64,000 bases of DNA, taken from the NCBI RefSeq assembly GCF_900103585.1, contig NZ_FNHV01000004.1:434001-498000 (forward strand), given 5' to 3'. The translations under genes were made by a program, and so were the position numbers. Under the pieces are notes generated by a model. That model was not told the DNA's origin and searched no databases. It saw only the letters and a list, made by a program, of their open reading frames with translations. The DNA comes from Streptomyces sp. cf386. GTDB taxonomy: Bacteria; Actinomycetota; Actinomycetes; Streptomycetales; Streptomycetaceae. Shown one piece after another: positions 54,980 to 64,000 of this stretch. Within the stretch, counting starts at the first letter, position 1; every line of letters begins with the position of its first letter.

Positions 54980-55515
54980 TGCATGACTACAGCATCAGGG
55001 CGGCCAGCCCGGACGACCTCGACGGTGCGCGAGCCCTGATGCTCGACACCGTCTACCACGACTTCGGCACCGGCTATGTGCCCCGCTGGCACGCGGACAT
55101 CATCGACCCGGCCGCCGCCTACCTCGCGCCGCCCCGCCACACCCTCCTGGTCGCGATCGACCCGCGCGACAACGGTGTCGTTGCCACCGCCGCCCTGGAC
55201 TCCCGCGGTCCGGCCCACCCGCCGAACCCGCGCGACCTCGCCGAGCGTTACCCCTCCGGCGAAACCGCACAGCTGCGCCGCGTCTATGTGCGCGCCGAGC
55301 ACCGTCGGCGCGGCCTCGCGCGGCGGCTCGTCGCCGAGCTGCTCGGCTTCGCCGGGGCGGACGGCGGCTACCGAGCCGTCTATCTGCACACCGACCCGAA
55401 GGTGCCCGGCGCCGAGGGCTTCTGGCGCTCGCTCGGCAAGGTCGTGCACGACGAACGCGAGGACATCGGCGGCGGCAACGGCGTCGTCCACTTCGAGATA
55501 CCCATGGAGCGATAG
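54979..55515 (+). CDS. GNAT-family N-acetyltransferase
   Basis: A 178-residue GNAT acetyltransferase. SIRAASPDDLDGARALM starts the domain, AQLRRVYVRAEHRRRGLARRLVAELL is motif A with the acetyl-CoA pyrophosphate loop (R-R-R-G-L-A), and AVYLHTDPKVPGAEGFWRSLG is motif B. Start GTG 54979 was chosen over upstream in-frame codons because of the -10 element. The binding-protein gene starts four bases after its stop, so it heads an operon of transport genes. It could acetylate the transported compound for detoxification or maturation. Confidence 0.82.
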   Translation: MHDYSIRAASPDDLDGARALMLDTVYHDFGTGYVPRWHADIIDPAAAYLAPPRHTLLVAIDPRDNGVVATAALDSRGPAHPPNPRDLAERYPSGETAQLRRVYVRAEHRRRGLARRLVAELLGFAGADGGYRAVYLHTDPKVPGAEGFWRSLGKVVHDEREDIGGGNGVVHFEIPMER

Positions 55516-55518
55516 ACC

Positions 55519-57018
55519 GTGCGACGCCGACTCCGCCCGCTCCTCGCCCTCGTACTGGCCCCCGTGCTGGCCGGCTGCTTCGCCTCCGGCGGCGGCTCCG
55601 ACGCGGCGGGCGACGCCCAGGACGGCTCCCGCCTCCGCGTCGCCCTCGCCTTCCCGCCCGCCGAGAAACTCTCGCCGTACGGCGCCGACGCCACCATCCT
55701 CAGCCGCCTCGGCGTCACCGAGGGCCTGACCGCGCTGGACGCCAACGGCGCCGCCGCCCCCGCCCTAGCCGCCTCCTGGCGCCAGCAGGACGACCGCACC
55801 TGGCTGTTCACCCTGCGCGAGGCCACCTTCCAGGACGGCTCCAAGGTCACCCCGGCCGCGGTCGTCGCCGCCCTCACCCACGCCACACGGGCCAAGCCCG
55901 CCCCGGCCGCCCTCTCCGGCGTCACCCTCACCGCCAAGGCCGACGGCGACAACGGTGTACGGATCACCACCGGGGACCCCGACCCGATCCTGCCGCTGCG
56001 CCTGTCCAGCCCGTCCCTCGCCGTCCTCGCCGCCAAGGCGTACGGCAAGGCGGACGCCCAGGGCGTCGACCCGGTCGGCACCGCCACCGGGCCCTTCCAA
56101 CTCACCAAGGTCATGGGCACCACCGCGGCCACCCTCGACCGCTACGACGACTACTGGGGTGGCCGTGCCCAGGCCACCGGCATCGACGTGAAGTTCGTCG
56201 CCGACGGCACCGCCCGCGCCAGCGCCCTGCGCACCGACCAGGTCGATCTCGCAGAGGCGATCCCCGTCGCGCAGGCCGCCACCCTCGACAAGGAAACCGT
56301 CGAGGCGACCGCCACCACCCGCACCACGAGCCTTCTCCTCAACACCGAGAAGGGCGCCTTCAAGGACGCCGCGCTCCGGGCCGCCGCCCGCCAGGCCGTC
56401 GACACCTCCGCGCTCGCCAAGGGCGTCTACGAGGGATACGCCGACCCCGGCGCCGGCATCTACGGGCCCGCCGTCACCTGGGCCTCCGGCAAGCGGACCG
56501 AGCCGGTCGGGCGCGCGAGGGCGGGCAAGCCGGACGGGACGCGGATCACCCTCGCCACGTACGACAACCGGCCCGAACTGCCGGAGGTCGCCCAGGTGCT
56601 GAAGCAGCAGTTGGAGAAGGCCGGGTTCGAGGTCACGCTGGAGGTGCGCGAGTACTCGCGGCTGGAGAGCGACGCGCTCGCCGGGAAGTTCGACGCCTTC
56701 GTCGGCGCCCGCAACAGCCTCGTCGACACCGGCGACCCCGTCGGCGTCCTCGCCAGTGACTTCACCTGCGACGGCAGCTACAACCTGGCGCTGCTGTGCG
56801 ACAAGGACGTCGACCGCGCCGTGGTCGAGGCCGCGGACATCGCCGACACCGACAAGCGGCAGGACGCGGTCATGGCGGCCGAGGCGCGGATCCTCGGCAC
56901 GGACGCCGTCGTACCGCTGATCCACCAGCGCATCATCACCGGCGTCGCGACCTCCGTCACCGGTGCGCTCCTCGACCCGTACGAGCGCACCCTCGTCGGC
57001 ATCGGCACCCGGCGCTGA
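55519..57018 (+). CDS. Solute-binding lipoprotein (oligopeptide/nickel family)
   Basis: A 499-residue family 5 extracellular binding protein. Lipobox VLAGC (Cys about residue 19), then LSPYGADATILSRLGVTEGLTALD, LAASWRQQDDRTWLFTLREATFQDG and TGPFQLTKVMGTTAATLDRYDDYWGG. GTG start at 55519, four bases after the acetyltransferase stop. Members bind peptides, nickel, metallophores or opines. The permease gene follows after three bases. Confidence 0.88.
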   Translation: MRRRLRPLLALVLAPVLAGCFASGGGSDAAGDAQDGSRLRVALAFPPAEKLSPYGADATILSRLGVTEGLTALDANGAAAPALAASWRQQDDRTWLFTLREATFQDGSKVTPAAVVAALTHATRAKPAPAALSGVTLTAKADGDNGVRITTGDPDPILPLRLSSPSLAVLAAKAYGKADAQGVDPVGTATGPFQLTKVMGTTAATLDRYDDYWGGRAQATGIDVKFVADGTARASALRTDQVDLAEAIPVAQAATLDKETVEATATTRTTSLLLNTEKGAFKDAALRAAARQAVDTSALAKGVYEGYADPGAGIYGPAVTWASGKRTEPVGRARAGKPDGTRITLATYDNRPELPEVAQVLKQQLEKAGFEVTLEVREYSRLESDALAGKFDAFVGARNSLVDTGDPVGVLASDFTCDGSYNLALLCDKDVDRAVVEAADIADTDKRQDAVMAAEARILGTDAVVPLIHQRIITGVATSVTGALLDPYERTLVGIGTRR

Positions 57019-57021
57019 TCC

Positions 57022-58818
57022 ATGCGGAGCCAGGCAGTCACGCTCCTTTGGCGTGCGGGGATCGCGGCCGCCCTGGTGTGTGCCATCGGCGTTCTGCCCT
57101 GGCTGACGCACACCGACCCGGCGCTCACCGTGCTCAAGGCCCGTTCGGCGGACCGCGACCCCACGCCCGAGGTGCTGGCGGACATCCGCGCCCAGCTCGG
57201 CCTGGACGCGGGCCCGTCGCATCTGCTCGGTGAGTGGCTGGGCGGGCTGTGGCGCGGGGACACCGGCCGGTCATGGATCTCCGGCAGCGAGGTCACGCCC
57301 GCCGTGCTCCATGCCCTGGGTGTCTCCCTGCTGCTCATGGTGGTGGCCCTCGCGGTCGCCACCGTAACCGCCGCACTTATCTGCGCGCGCACCCTGTGGC
57401 TCGGTGCCCAACGGCGCCTCGGCGAACGACGGGCGGGAGGCAGCGGCTCCGCCGTTCTCGCCGCGCTGCCCGAGTTCCTCACCGCGTCCGTCCTCGCCAC
57501 CGTCGTCGGCGTACAGCTCGGCTGGCTGCCCGCCCTCGGCTGGTACGGCCCCCAGTGGACGCTCCTGCCCGCCCTCGCCCTGGGCCTCCCCGCCGGGGCC
57601 GTCCTCGGCCGCCTCCTCGACGACCTCCTCCCCGGCGCCTTCGCCGAGCCCTGGGCACTGGCCGCCACCGCACGCGGACTGCCCGGCCGTACGGTCGCCC
57701 GCCAGGCCCTGCGCCGCTGTCTGCCCGGACTGCTGCCCAACACCGGCCTGTTCGTCGTCGGACTGACCGGCGGAGCGGTCACCGTCGAGCAGATCTTCGA
57801 CATCCCCGGCCTCGGCCGCACCACCCTCCAGGCAGCCCTCGCCCAGGACCTGCCCGTCCTCCAGGCCGGCACACTCGCCCTCGTCCTGCTCGCCGCGGCC
57901 GCCGCCGGACTCGCCCACCTGCTCGCCCGCCTCCTGATCGGCCCGGCCCTGCGCGACGGCGCCCTGCCGTCCCTGCACCGCCCGACACCACCCGCCCGCA
58001 GGTTCCTGCCTTTCTTGTACGGCGGCCTGCTCGTCGGAGTCATCGCCCTCGGCCTGCCCCGCGACCCGCTGGCCCTCGACACCACCGAGCGACTCACCTC
58101 CCCGTCCTGGGCGCACCCGTTCGGCACCGACGCCCTAGGCCGGGACGTCCTCGCCCGCGTCGGCCACGGCGCCCTCGACACCCTGCTGCTCGCCGTCGCG
58201 ATCACCGCGGCCACCGTGCTCACCGGACTGGCGCTGGGCCTGCTGCCCCGGCTGTCCGGCCCGCTCGTCGACACCGTCACCGCGCTGCCGCCGGTCCTCG
58301 TCGCCCTCCTTGTCACCGCGGTCGTCGGCAGCGGAACCGCCACGCCCGCGCTCGCCGTGGCCGCCGTAGCCTGGGCACCGCTGGCCGCCCACACCTCCGC
58401 CCTGCTCAGGCAGGAACGCGCCGCACTCCACCTGACCGCCACCCGCGCCCTGGGCGCCGGCCCCTGGTACCTCCTGCGCCACGAACTCCTCCCCGCCGTC
58501 GTCCCGCCCGTCACCCGCCACGCCCTGCTCCGCCTGCCCGGCATCGCCCTCGCGCTCGCCTCGCTGGCCTTCCTCGGCCTGGGCGCCCAGCCGCCCTCCC
58601 CGGAGTGGGGCCTGCTCCTCGCCGAGAACCAGCCCTACGCCGAGCGCGCCCCCTGGGCGGTCCTCGCCCCCGCCGCCGTACTCGCCCTGCTGGGCGCGCT
58701 GGCGGTGACGGCGGCCGGAGGGGTAGGGCGCGGGCGACGCCGTAGCCGTAAGGCGGACCCCATCGAGCCGCTGCCCGAACGGCCGTCGGACACAAGGGAG
58801 TTGGTGGCCACCCGATGA
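57022..58818 (+). CDS. Fused two-domain ABC permease (DppB-DppC type)
   Basis: A 598-residue protein in which two permeases are joined. The first half (to about residue 310) is DppB-like, with DPTPEVLADIRAQLGLD and FVVGLTGGAVTVEQIFDIPGLG. The second half starts near LPFLYGGLLVG and has AHPFGTDALGRDVLARV, the DppC signature, and PEWGLLLAEN near the end. One chain would thus form the whole membrane channel. No ATPase gene follows; the next gene is an MFS carrier whose start overlaps this stop (ATGA). Confidence 0.87.
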   Translation: MRSQAVTLLWRAGIAAALVCAIGVLPWLTHTDPALTVLKARSADRDPTPEVLADIRAQLGLDAGPSHLLGEWLGGLWRGDTGRSWISGSEVTPAVLHALGVSLLLMVVALAVATVTAALICARTLWLGAQRRLGERRAGGSGSAVLAALPEFLTASVLATVVGVQLGWLPALGWYGPQWTLLPALALGLPAGAVLGRLLDDLLPGAFAEPWALAATARGLPGRTVARQALRRCLPGLLPNTGLFVVGLTGGAVTVEQIFDIPGLGRTTLQAALAQDLPVLQAGTLALVLLAAAAAGLAHLLARLLIGPALRDGALPSLHRPTPPARRFLPFLYGGLLVGVIALGLPRDPLALDTTERLTSPSWAHPFGTDALGRDVLARVGHGALDTLLLAVAITAATVLTGLALGLLPRLSGPLVDTVTALPPVLVALLVTAVVGSGTATPALAVAAVAWAPLAAHTSALLRQERAALHLTATRALGAGPWYLLRHELLPAVVPPVTRHALLRLPGIALALASLAFLGLGAQPPSPEWGLLLAENQPYAERAPWAVLAPAAVLALLGALAVTAAGGVGRGRRRSRKADPIEPLPERPSDTRELVATR

Positions 58819-60047
58819 CGCGTCTGACACTCACCTCCCGTTTCCGCAAGGCAGCTCAGGACCGACCCCGCCTCTCCCCCCTCCTCCGGCTTCTCATCCT
58901 CACCCAACTCGCCTTCAACATCGGCTTCTTCGCCGTCCTGCCCTTCCTGGCCGAGCACCTGGGACAGGCCGTCGGCATGGCGGGGTGGCTGGTCGGCTTC
59001 GTGCTGGGGCTGCGGACCTTCAGCCAGCAGGGTCTGTTCGTCGTCGGTGGCGCGCTGTCCGACCGTTACGGGATCCGCCCGGTCGTCCTCACAGGATGCG
59101 TGCTGCGGATCGCCGGATTCGCCTGGCTCGGGTACGCGCATCAGACATGGGCGGTCATCGGCGCGGTGCTGCTCATCGGATTCGCCGCCGCGCTGTTCTC
59201 GCCCGCCGTGGAGTCCGAGGTGGCCCGACAGGCCGTGGTGTGGGAGGAGTCGGGCGGCGGCTCGCGCACCCGCATCCTCGCGCTGCTGACCGTGGCCGGA
59301 CAGGCGGGTGCGTTCGTCGGGCCGCTGCTGGGCGCGCTGCTGCTGTCGGTGGACTTCCGCACGGTCTGCCTCGCCGGCGCCGGAATCTTCGTCCTCGTCC
59401 TCGCCGGGCACGCCTGGCTGCTGCCGCAGCACATACCCGGGCGCGGGGGAGTGCGGTTCCGCGGCGGCATGGGGAAGCTGCTGCGCAACCGCCGCTTCCT
59501 CGCGCTGTGCTGTGCGTACGGTGCCTATCTGCTCGCCTACAACCAGCTCTACCTCGCCCTCCCCGACGAGGTCGAGCGCGCGACGGGCTCCCAGACGGCG
59601 TTGGCGTGGCTGTTCGCGCTGTCCTCGCTGCTGGTGGTGGTCGCTCAGCTGCCCGTCACCCGCTGGGTGGGGGAGCGGCTCACGCTGCGCCGGTCCATGG
59701 TGGCCGGACTGCTGCTGATCTCGGCGGGATTCGCGGTCGTGGCCGCGGCACGGCCCGCCGAGCGGACCGGAACGGCAGGTCTGTTGCCCGCGGCCGGTTT
59801 CGTCGTCCTGCTCACCCTCGGCCAGATGCTCGTCGCACCGGTCGCCCGCGCCTGGGTCCCCGACCTCGCCGAGGAGGGCCGACTCGGCCTCTACACCGGC
59901 GCGTTGTCCTCGGTCTCCGGCCTCATCGTCCTCCTCGGCAGCTCAGCCATGGGCACCCTCCTGGACACCGGCCTCCCCGCCGCCGTGCCGTGGCTGGTGC
60001 TGGCGGCCGTACCACTCGCGGCGATCGCCTTGCTGCCGCGCAGATAA
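58815..60047 (+). CDS. MFS transporter
   Basis: A 410-residue major-facilitator carrier with about 12 hydrophobic spans. The loop 2-3 motif is GALSDRYGIRPVVL. It is coupled to the fused permease gene. In operons with a family 5 binding protein and an acetyltransferase, an MFS carrier often exports the ligand or a metallophore; here that is a guess. Confidence 0.86.
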   Translation: MTRLTLTSRFRKAAQDRPRLSPLLRLLILTQLAFNIGFFAVLPFLAEHLGQAVGMAGWLVGFVLGLRTFSQQGLFVVGGALSDRYGIRPVVLTGCVLRIAGFAWLGYAHQTWAVIGAVLLIGFAAALFSPAVESEVARQAVVWEESGGGSRTRILALLTVAGQAGAFVGPLLGALLLSVDFRTVCLAGAGIFVLVLAGHAWLLPQHIPGRGGVRFRGGMGKLLRNRRFLALCCAYGAYLLAYNQLYLALPDEVERATGSQTALAWLFALSSLLVVVAQLPVTRWVGERLTLRRSMVAGLLLISAGFAVVAAARPAERTGTAGLLPAAGFVVLLTLGQMLVAPVARAWVPDLAEEGRLGLYTGALSSVSGLIVLLGSSAMGTLLDTGLPAAVPWLVLAAVPLAAIALLPRR

Positions 60048-60597
60048 GACGGCGCACCCCTCAACGGCGCCGCATCCGCGCCCCGTTCCTGAGACCAGCC
60101 GCCTGCTCCCCCGACTTGTGGCTTGCCCGGCATCAAGGGGCGAGGCTGGGTGAGGCCGCTCACCCGCGCTGGCGGGGTGCCGCTGCGCCCACCCGTGCCG
60201 CCCCAGCGGCACGACTGCCCGCAGCTACGCAGGCTGCAGCGACCAGCGACCAGCGACCTGGCGGAGATGGCGCGTACCCTTTCGGCGCGGCAGTCGCGTA
60301 CGGCGCTGAGGTGATCCGGCGTTGGGAGTGACAGGTACCCCTGTGGCGCGGCAGTCGCGTACGGCGGGAAGGCGATCCGGCGTGGGGTTGGCGCGTACCC
60401 CTTCGGCGCGGCAGTCGCGTACGGCGCGAAGGCGATACAGCGGGGACGGCGTGTACCCGCGCGTGCCGCAGTCGCCCCCGACGCGGCCCCGACCCACCAC
60501 ACATCCGCAGGCGCTACGCGTACCCCCACCAAACCCGCACAGGCGCCGCAGGCATCCCCACCGCAACCACCCCCTCCCGCTTGACGGCTCACCACCT
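60048..60597. repeat. 550-bp gap with 60-61-bp tandem repeats
   Basis: No gene is supported. The core GGCGCGGCAGTCGCGTACGG occurs at 60284, 60345 and 60405 (periods 61 and 60), with a decayed fourth copy near 60460. The units share GTACCCCTTCGGCGCGGC and GGCGATCCGGCGT. A related stretch (GGCACGACTGCCCGCAGC) lies at 60208. Similar sequences are scattered between genes in Streptomyces. Frames reading through them are composition effects. Confidence 0.75.
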
Positions 60598-61362
60598 TCA
60601 GGACGCCACCAGCTCCCGCACCTCAGGAACCGAGACGACCTTCTCCGTCCTCGACGTCCGGTACAGCCACAGGATGTCCCGGCCGAACGACCAGACCAGC
60701 GCCGCCAGAGCCACCCCGGTGACCGCGAACGTCGCCGCGAACGGGAGGTAGCCGGACGCGGCCAGCAGCAGGAACACGCCCTGCATCGCGGCGACCGTCT
60801 TGCGGGCCGTGCTCGGCGGGAGCGGCGCGTTCAGCCAGGGCCAGACGCGGGCGGCGGCGACGAAGGCGTAGCGCATGGTGCCGATGAGAAGGACCCAGGG
60901 GCCCAGCGACATCGAGAGGTACACGCTCAGCACGAGGATCAGGAACGCGTCGACCTCCATGTCGAAGCGTGCGCCCAGGGCGGTGGACGTGCCGGTGCGG
61001 CGGGCCACCTTGCCGTCCACGCCGTCGAGGATCAGGGCGACCGCCGTCAGGCCCACGAACAGCGTGACGGGCAGTGAGCTCTGGAAGAAGGAGTCCGCCA
61101 CCAGCGCCGTGACACCGCCCACCAGCGTCGCGCGCCCCAGGGTGACCCGGTTGGCCGGACCGAAGGAGCGCAGCCGGGACCGGTGCAGGGCCAGCGAGAG
61201 CAGCGCCCAGGTGGCGATGGCGAAGACGAGGCCGGTCAGCAAGCCCGCCGGCCCCATGCCGATCGCCGATCCGAGCAGGGCCAGCAACAGGATCTGCACG
61301 CCCGCTCCCACAGCGGTCTCCTGCTGGACCAGCCTCGCGTCGTAAGTGTTGTTCAGGGCCAC
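60598..61362 (-). CDS. CDP-alcohol phosphatidyltransferase
   Basis: A 254-residue membrane enzyme. The family motif D-G-x2-A-R-x8-G-x3-D-x3-D is present as [23 protein letters not shown] (about residues 108-130), so it should transfer a phosphatidyl or similar group from a CDP-activated lipid to an alcohol such as inositol or glycerol phosphate. The GTG at 61362 was chosen because GGAGGA lies eight bases upstream; the upstream TTG at 61398 has no such site. It is divergent from the dehydrogenase gene, sharing an inverted repeat, and may belong to the same pathway. Confidence 0.86.
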   Translation of the reverse strand: MALNNTYDARLVQQETAVGAGVQILLLALLGSAIGMGPAGLLTGLVFAIATWALLSLALHRSRLRSFGPANRVTLGRATLVGGVTALVADSFFQSSLPVTLFVGLTAVALILDGVDGKVARRTGTSTALGARFDMEVDAFLILVLSVYLSMSLGPWVLLIGTMRYAFVAAARVWPWLNAPLPPSTARKTVAAMQGVFLLLAASGYLPFAATFAVTGVALAALVWSFGRDILWLYRTSRTEKVVSVPEVRELVAS

Positions 61363-61418
61363 CGCACATTCCTCCGGCCAGATGACAGAGTCGATCAAGG
61401 CCGCGTACTGTGCGCGAC

Positions 61419-61444
61419 CTGTGCACTCCTCGGTACGTGCACAG
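61419..61444. promoter_or_regulatory. Inverted-repeat operator between divergent genes
   Basis: CTGTGCAC (61419-61426), 10 bases, GTGCACAG (61437-61444): a perfect 8-bp inverted repeat in the 108-base gap between the CDP-alcohol phosphatidyltransferase and dehydrogenase genes. It is a likely binding site for a regulator acting on both. No regulator gene is in view. Confidence 0.55.
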
Positions 61445-61470
61445 CTTCACGATCGTTCAGGAGGATTCTG

Positions 61471-62454
61471 ATGAACCGCACCGCACGTGCGTTCTGGCTC
61501 AGCTCTCCGGGTGAAGGAGAACTCCGGGAGGTCACCCTTCCGGAAGCGGGCGAGGACGACGTGCTGGTGCGGTCGCTGTACTCCGGGGTCAGCCGGGGCA
61601 CGGAGACACTCGTGTTCCGCGGCGGCGTCCCGCAGAGCCAGCACGCGGCCATGCGGGCGCCGTTCCAGGAGGGCGAGTTCCCCGCACCGGTGAAGTACGG
61701 CTACCTCAGCGTCGGGATGGTGGAGGAGGGGCCGGCTGAACTCGTCGGCCGTACGGTCTTCTGCCTGTACCCGCATCAGACGCGCTACGTCGTCCCCGCG
61801 AGCGCCGTGACCGTCGTACCGGACAACGTGCCCGCCGCACGCGCGATCCTCGCCGGCACCGTAGAGACCGCCGTCAACGCCCTGTGGGACGCGGCTCCCC
61901 TGGTCGGCGACCGGATCGCCGTGGTCGGCGGCGGCATGGTCGGCTGCTCGGTGGCCGCCCTGCTGGCCCGCTTCCCGGGCGTACGGATCCAGTTGGTCGA
62001 CGCCGATCCGAGCCGGGCCGAGGTCGCCGAGGCCCTCGGCATCGGATTCGCCTCGCCCGAGGAGGCGCTCGGCGAGTGCGACCTGGTCGTCCACGCCAGC
62101 GCCACCGAGCAGGGCCTCACCCGGTCCCTGGAACTGCTCACCGCCGAGGGCACGGTCCTCGAACTCAGCTGGTACGGCGACCGGCAGATCAGTCTGCCGC
62201 TCGGCGAGGCCTTCCACTCCCGGCGGCTCGTCCTGCGCAGCAGCCAGGTCGGCACCGTCTCTCCGGCCCGCCGCGCCAGCCGCACCTACGCCGACCGGCT
62301 CGCCCTGGCCCTCGAACTGCTGGCCGACCCCGCCCTTGACGCGCTCGTCACGGGGGAGAGCGCTTTCGCCGAGCTGCCCGAGGTGATGCCGAAGCTCGCC
62401 TCCGGGGAGATCCCGGCGCTCTGTCACCGCGTCAGCTACGCGGACACGCCCTGA
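61471..62454 (+). CDS. Zinc-type alcohol dehydrogenase-like protein
   Basis: A 327-residue medium-chain dehydrogenase-like protein. It has [52 protein letters not shown] and the Rossmann loop [16 protein letters not shown]. The usual catalytic-zinc Cys is replaced (SGVSRGTE), as in the bacteriochlorophyllide/threonine-dehydrogenase-like subgroup. GGAGGA lies just before the ATG at 61471. It is followed by the PTPS-like and GT4 genes, 150 bases downstream. Confidence 0.84.
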   Translation: MNRTARAFWLSSPGEGELREVTLPEAGEDDVLVRSLYSGVSRGTETLVFRGGVPQSQHAAMRAPFQEGEFPAPVKYGYLSVGMVEEGPAELVGRTVFCLYPHQTRYVVPASAVTVVPDNVPAARAILAGTVETAVNALWDAAPLVGDRIAVVGGGMVGCSVAALLARFPGVRIQLVDADPSRAEVAEALGIGFASPEEALGECDLVVHASATEQGLTRSLELLTAEGTVLELSWYGDRQISLPLGEAFHSRRLVLRSSQVGTVSPARRASRTYADRLALALELLADPALDALVTGESAFAELPEVMPKLASGEIPALCHRVSYADTP

Positions 62455-62506
62455 CGGACTCGTTCATTCCCGGACGACAAGAGCGCCTGACCTGAGAAAA
62501 GAGTGA

Positions 62507-64000
<1,494 letters not shown>

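Noticed and set aside
60284..60480. CRISPR array in the 60-bp repeats
   Set aside because: The segments between cores are also similar to each other, so these are simple tandem repeats; there are no cas genes.

Overview
The window is high-GC actinobacterial DNA, almost certainly a Streptomyces chromosome. The reasons are GC-rich third codon positions, many GTG and TTG starts, translationally coupled ATGA/GTGA gene junctions, Tat and lipoprotein signals, an EboA-type operon, a DUF397-type gene fragment and an SCO5389-type gene. No plasmid or phage backbone is visible. A tRNA-Leu gene near the middle (about 31.9 kb) is followed by insertion-sequence debris.

Layout. 1-8.5 kb: a ribose-type ABC permease and its binding protein, a Gfo/Idh/MocA oxidoreductase, a TIM-barrel sugar isomerase and a very large secreted protein (sugar dehydrogenase + PKD + carbohydrate-binding + ThuA + DUF1080 domains). 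Together these look like a 3-keto-glycoside utilisation locus. 8.5-18 kb: an operon with inositol-3-phosphate-synthase-like cyclase, EboC (UbiA-type prenyltransferase), a sugar isomerase, EboA, EboB (TatD-like), EboE and EboF (phosphodiesterase), followed by a Tat-exported sugar isomerase. Several of these proteins carry in-frame tandem-repeat extensions. 18-19.7 kb: a small EACC1-type gene coupled to a caspase-like protease gene, probably a conflict or defence module. 19.7-31.6 kb: an oxalate/CoA-thioester island with two OxlT-like carriers, an NDP-forming acyl-CoA synthetase, formyl-CoA transferase, a TPP-dependent decarboxylase, a divergent sucCD pair and an unusual aldehyde dehydrogenase.

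31.8-35.2 kb: tRNA-Leu(GAG), a truncated IS5 transposase, a mycothiol-dependent isomerase-type gene, an ISKra4 fragment, an orphan SMI1/KNR4 gene and a decayed IS5 element whose first catalytic Asp is Gly. 35.3-40.2 kb: MDR reductase/LysR pair, DUF1801 gene, MarR divergent from a P450-ferredoxin pair with a strong palindromic operator. 40.2-47.5 kb: an EF-G paralogue with a possible leader peptide, then a CUT1 beta-glucoside uptake operon ending in a GH1 beta-glucosidase. 47.6-51 kb: a type IV restriction pair, McrC and an EVE-McrB fusion. 51-55 kb: DUF397 fragment, EcsC-family gene, a possible frameshifted hypothetical gene, an SCO5389-family gene and a CooC/MinD-like ATPase. 55-60 kb: acetyltransferase (probably leaderless), oligopeptide/nickel-type binding protein, a fused two-domain permease and an MFS carrier, with no ATPase. 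60-64 kb: a repeat-rich gap, then a CDP-alcohol phosphatidyltransferase divergent from an MDR dehydrogenase, an atypical PTPS-fold protein and a GT4 glycosyltransferase that runs off the end.

The best candidates for incompletely described biology are the ebo operon with an inositol-phosphate-synthase-like cyclase, the EACC1-caspase pair, and the terminal PTPS/GT4/CDP-alcohol cluster.
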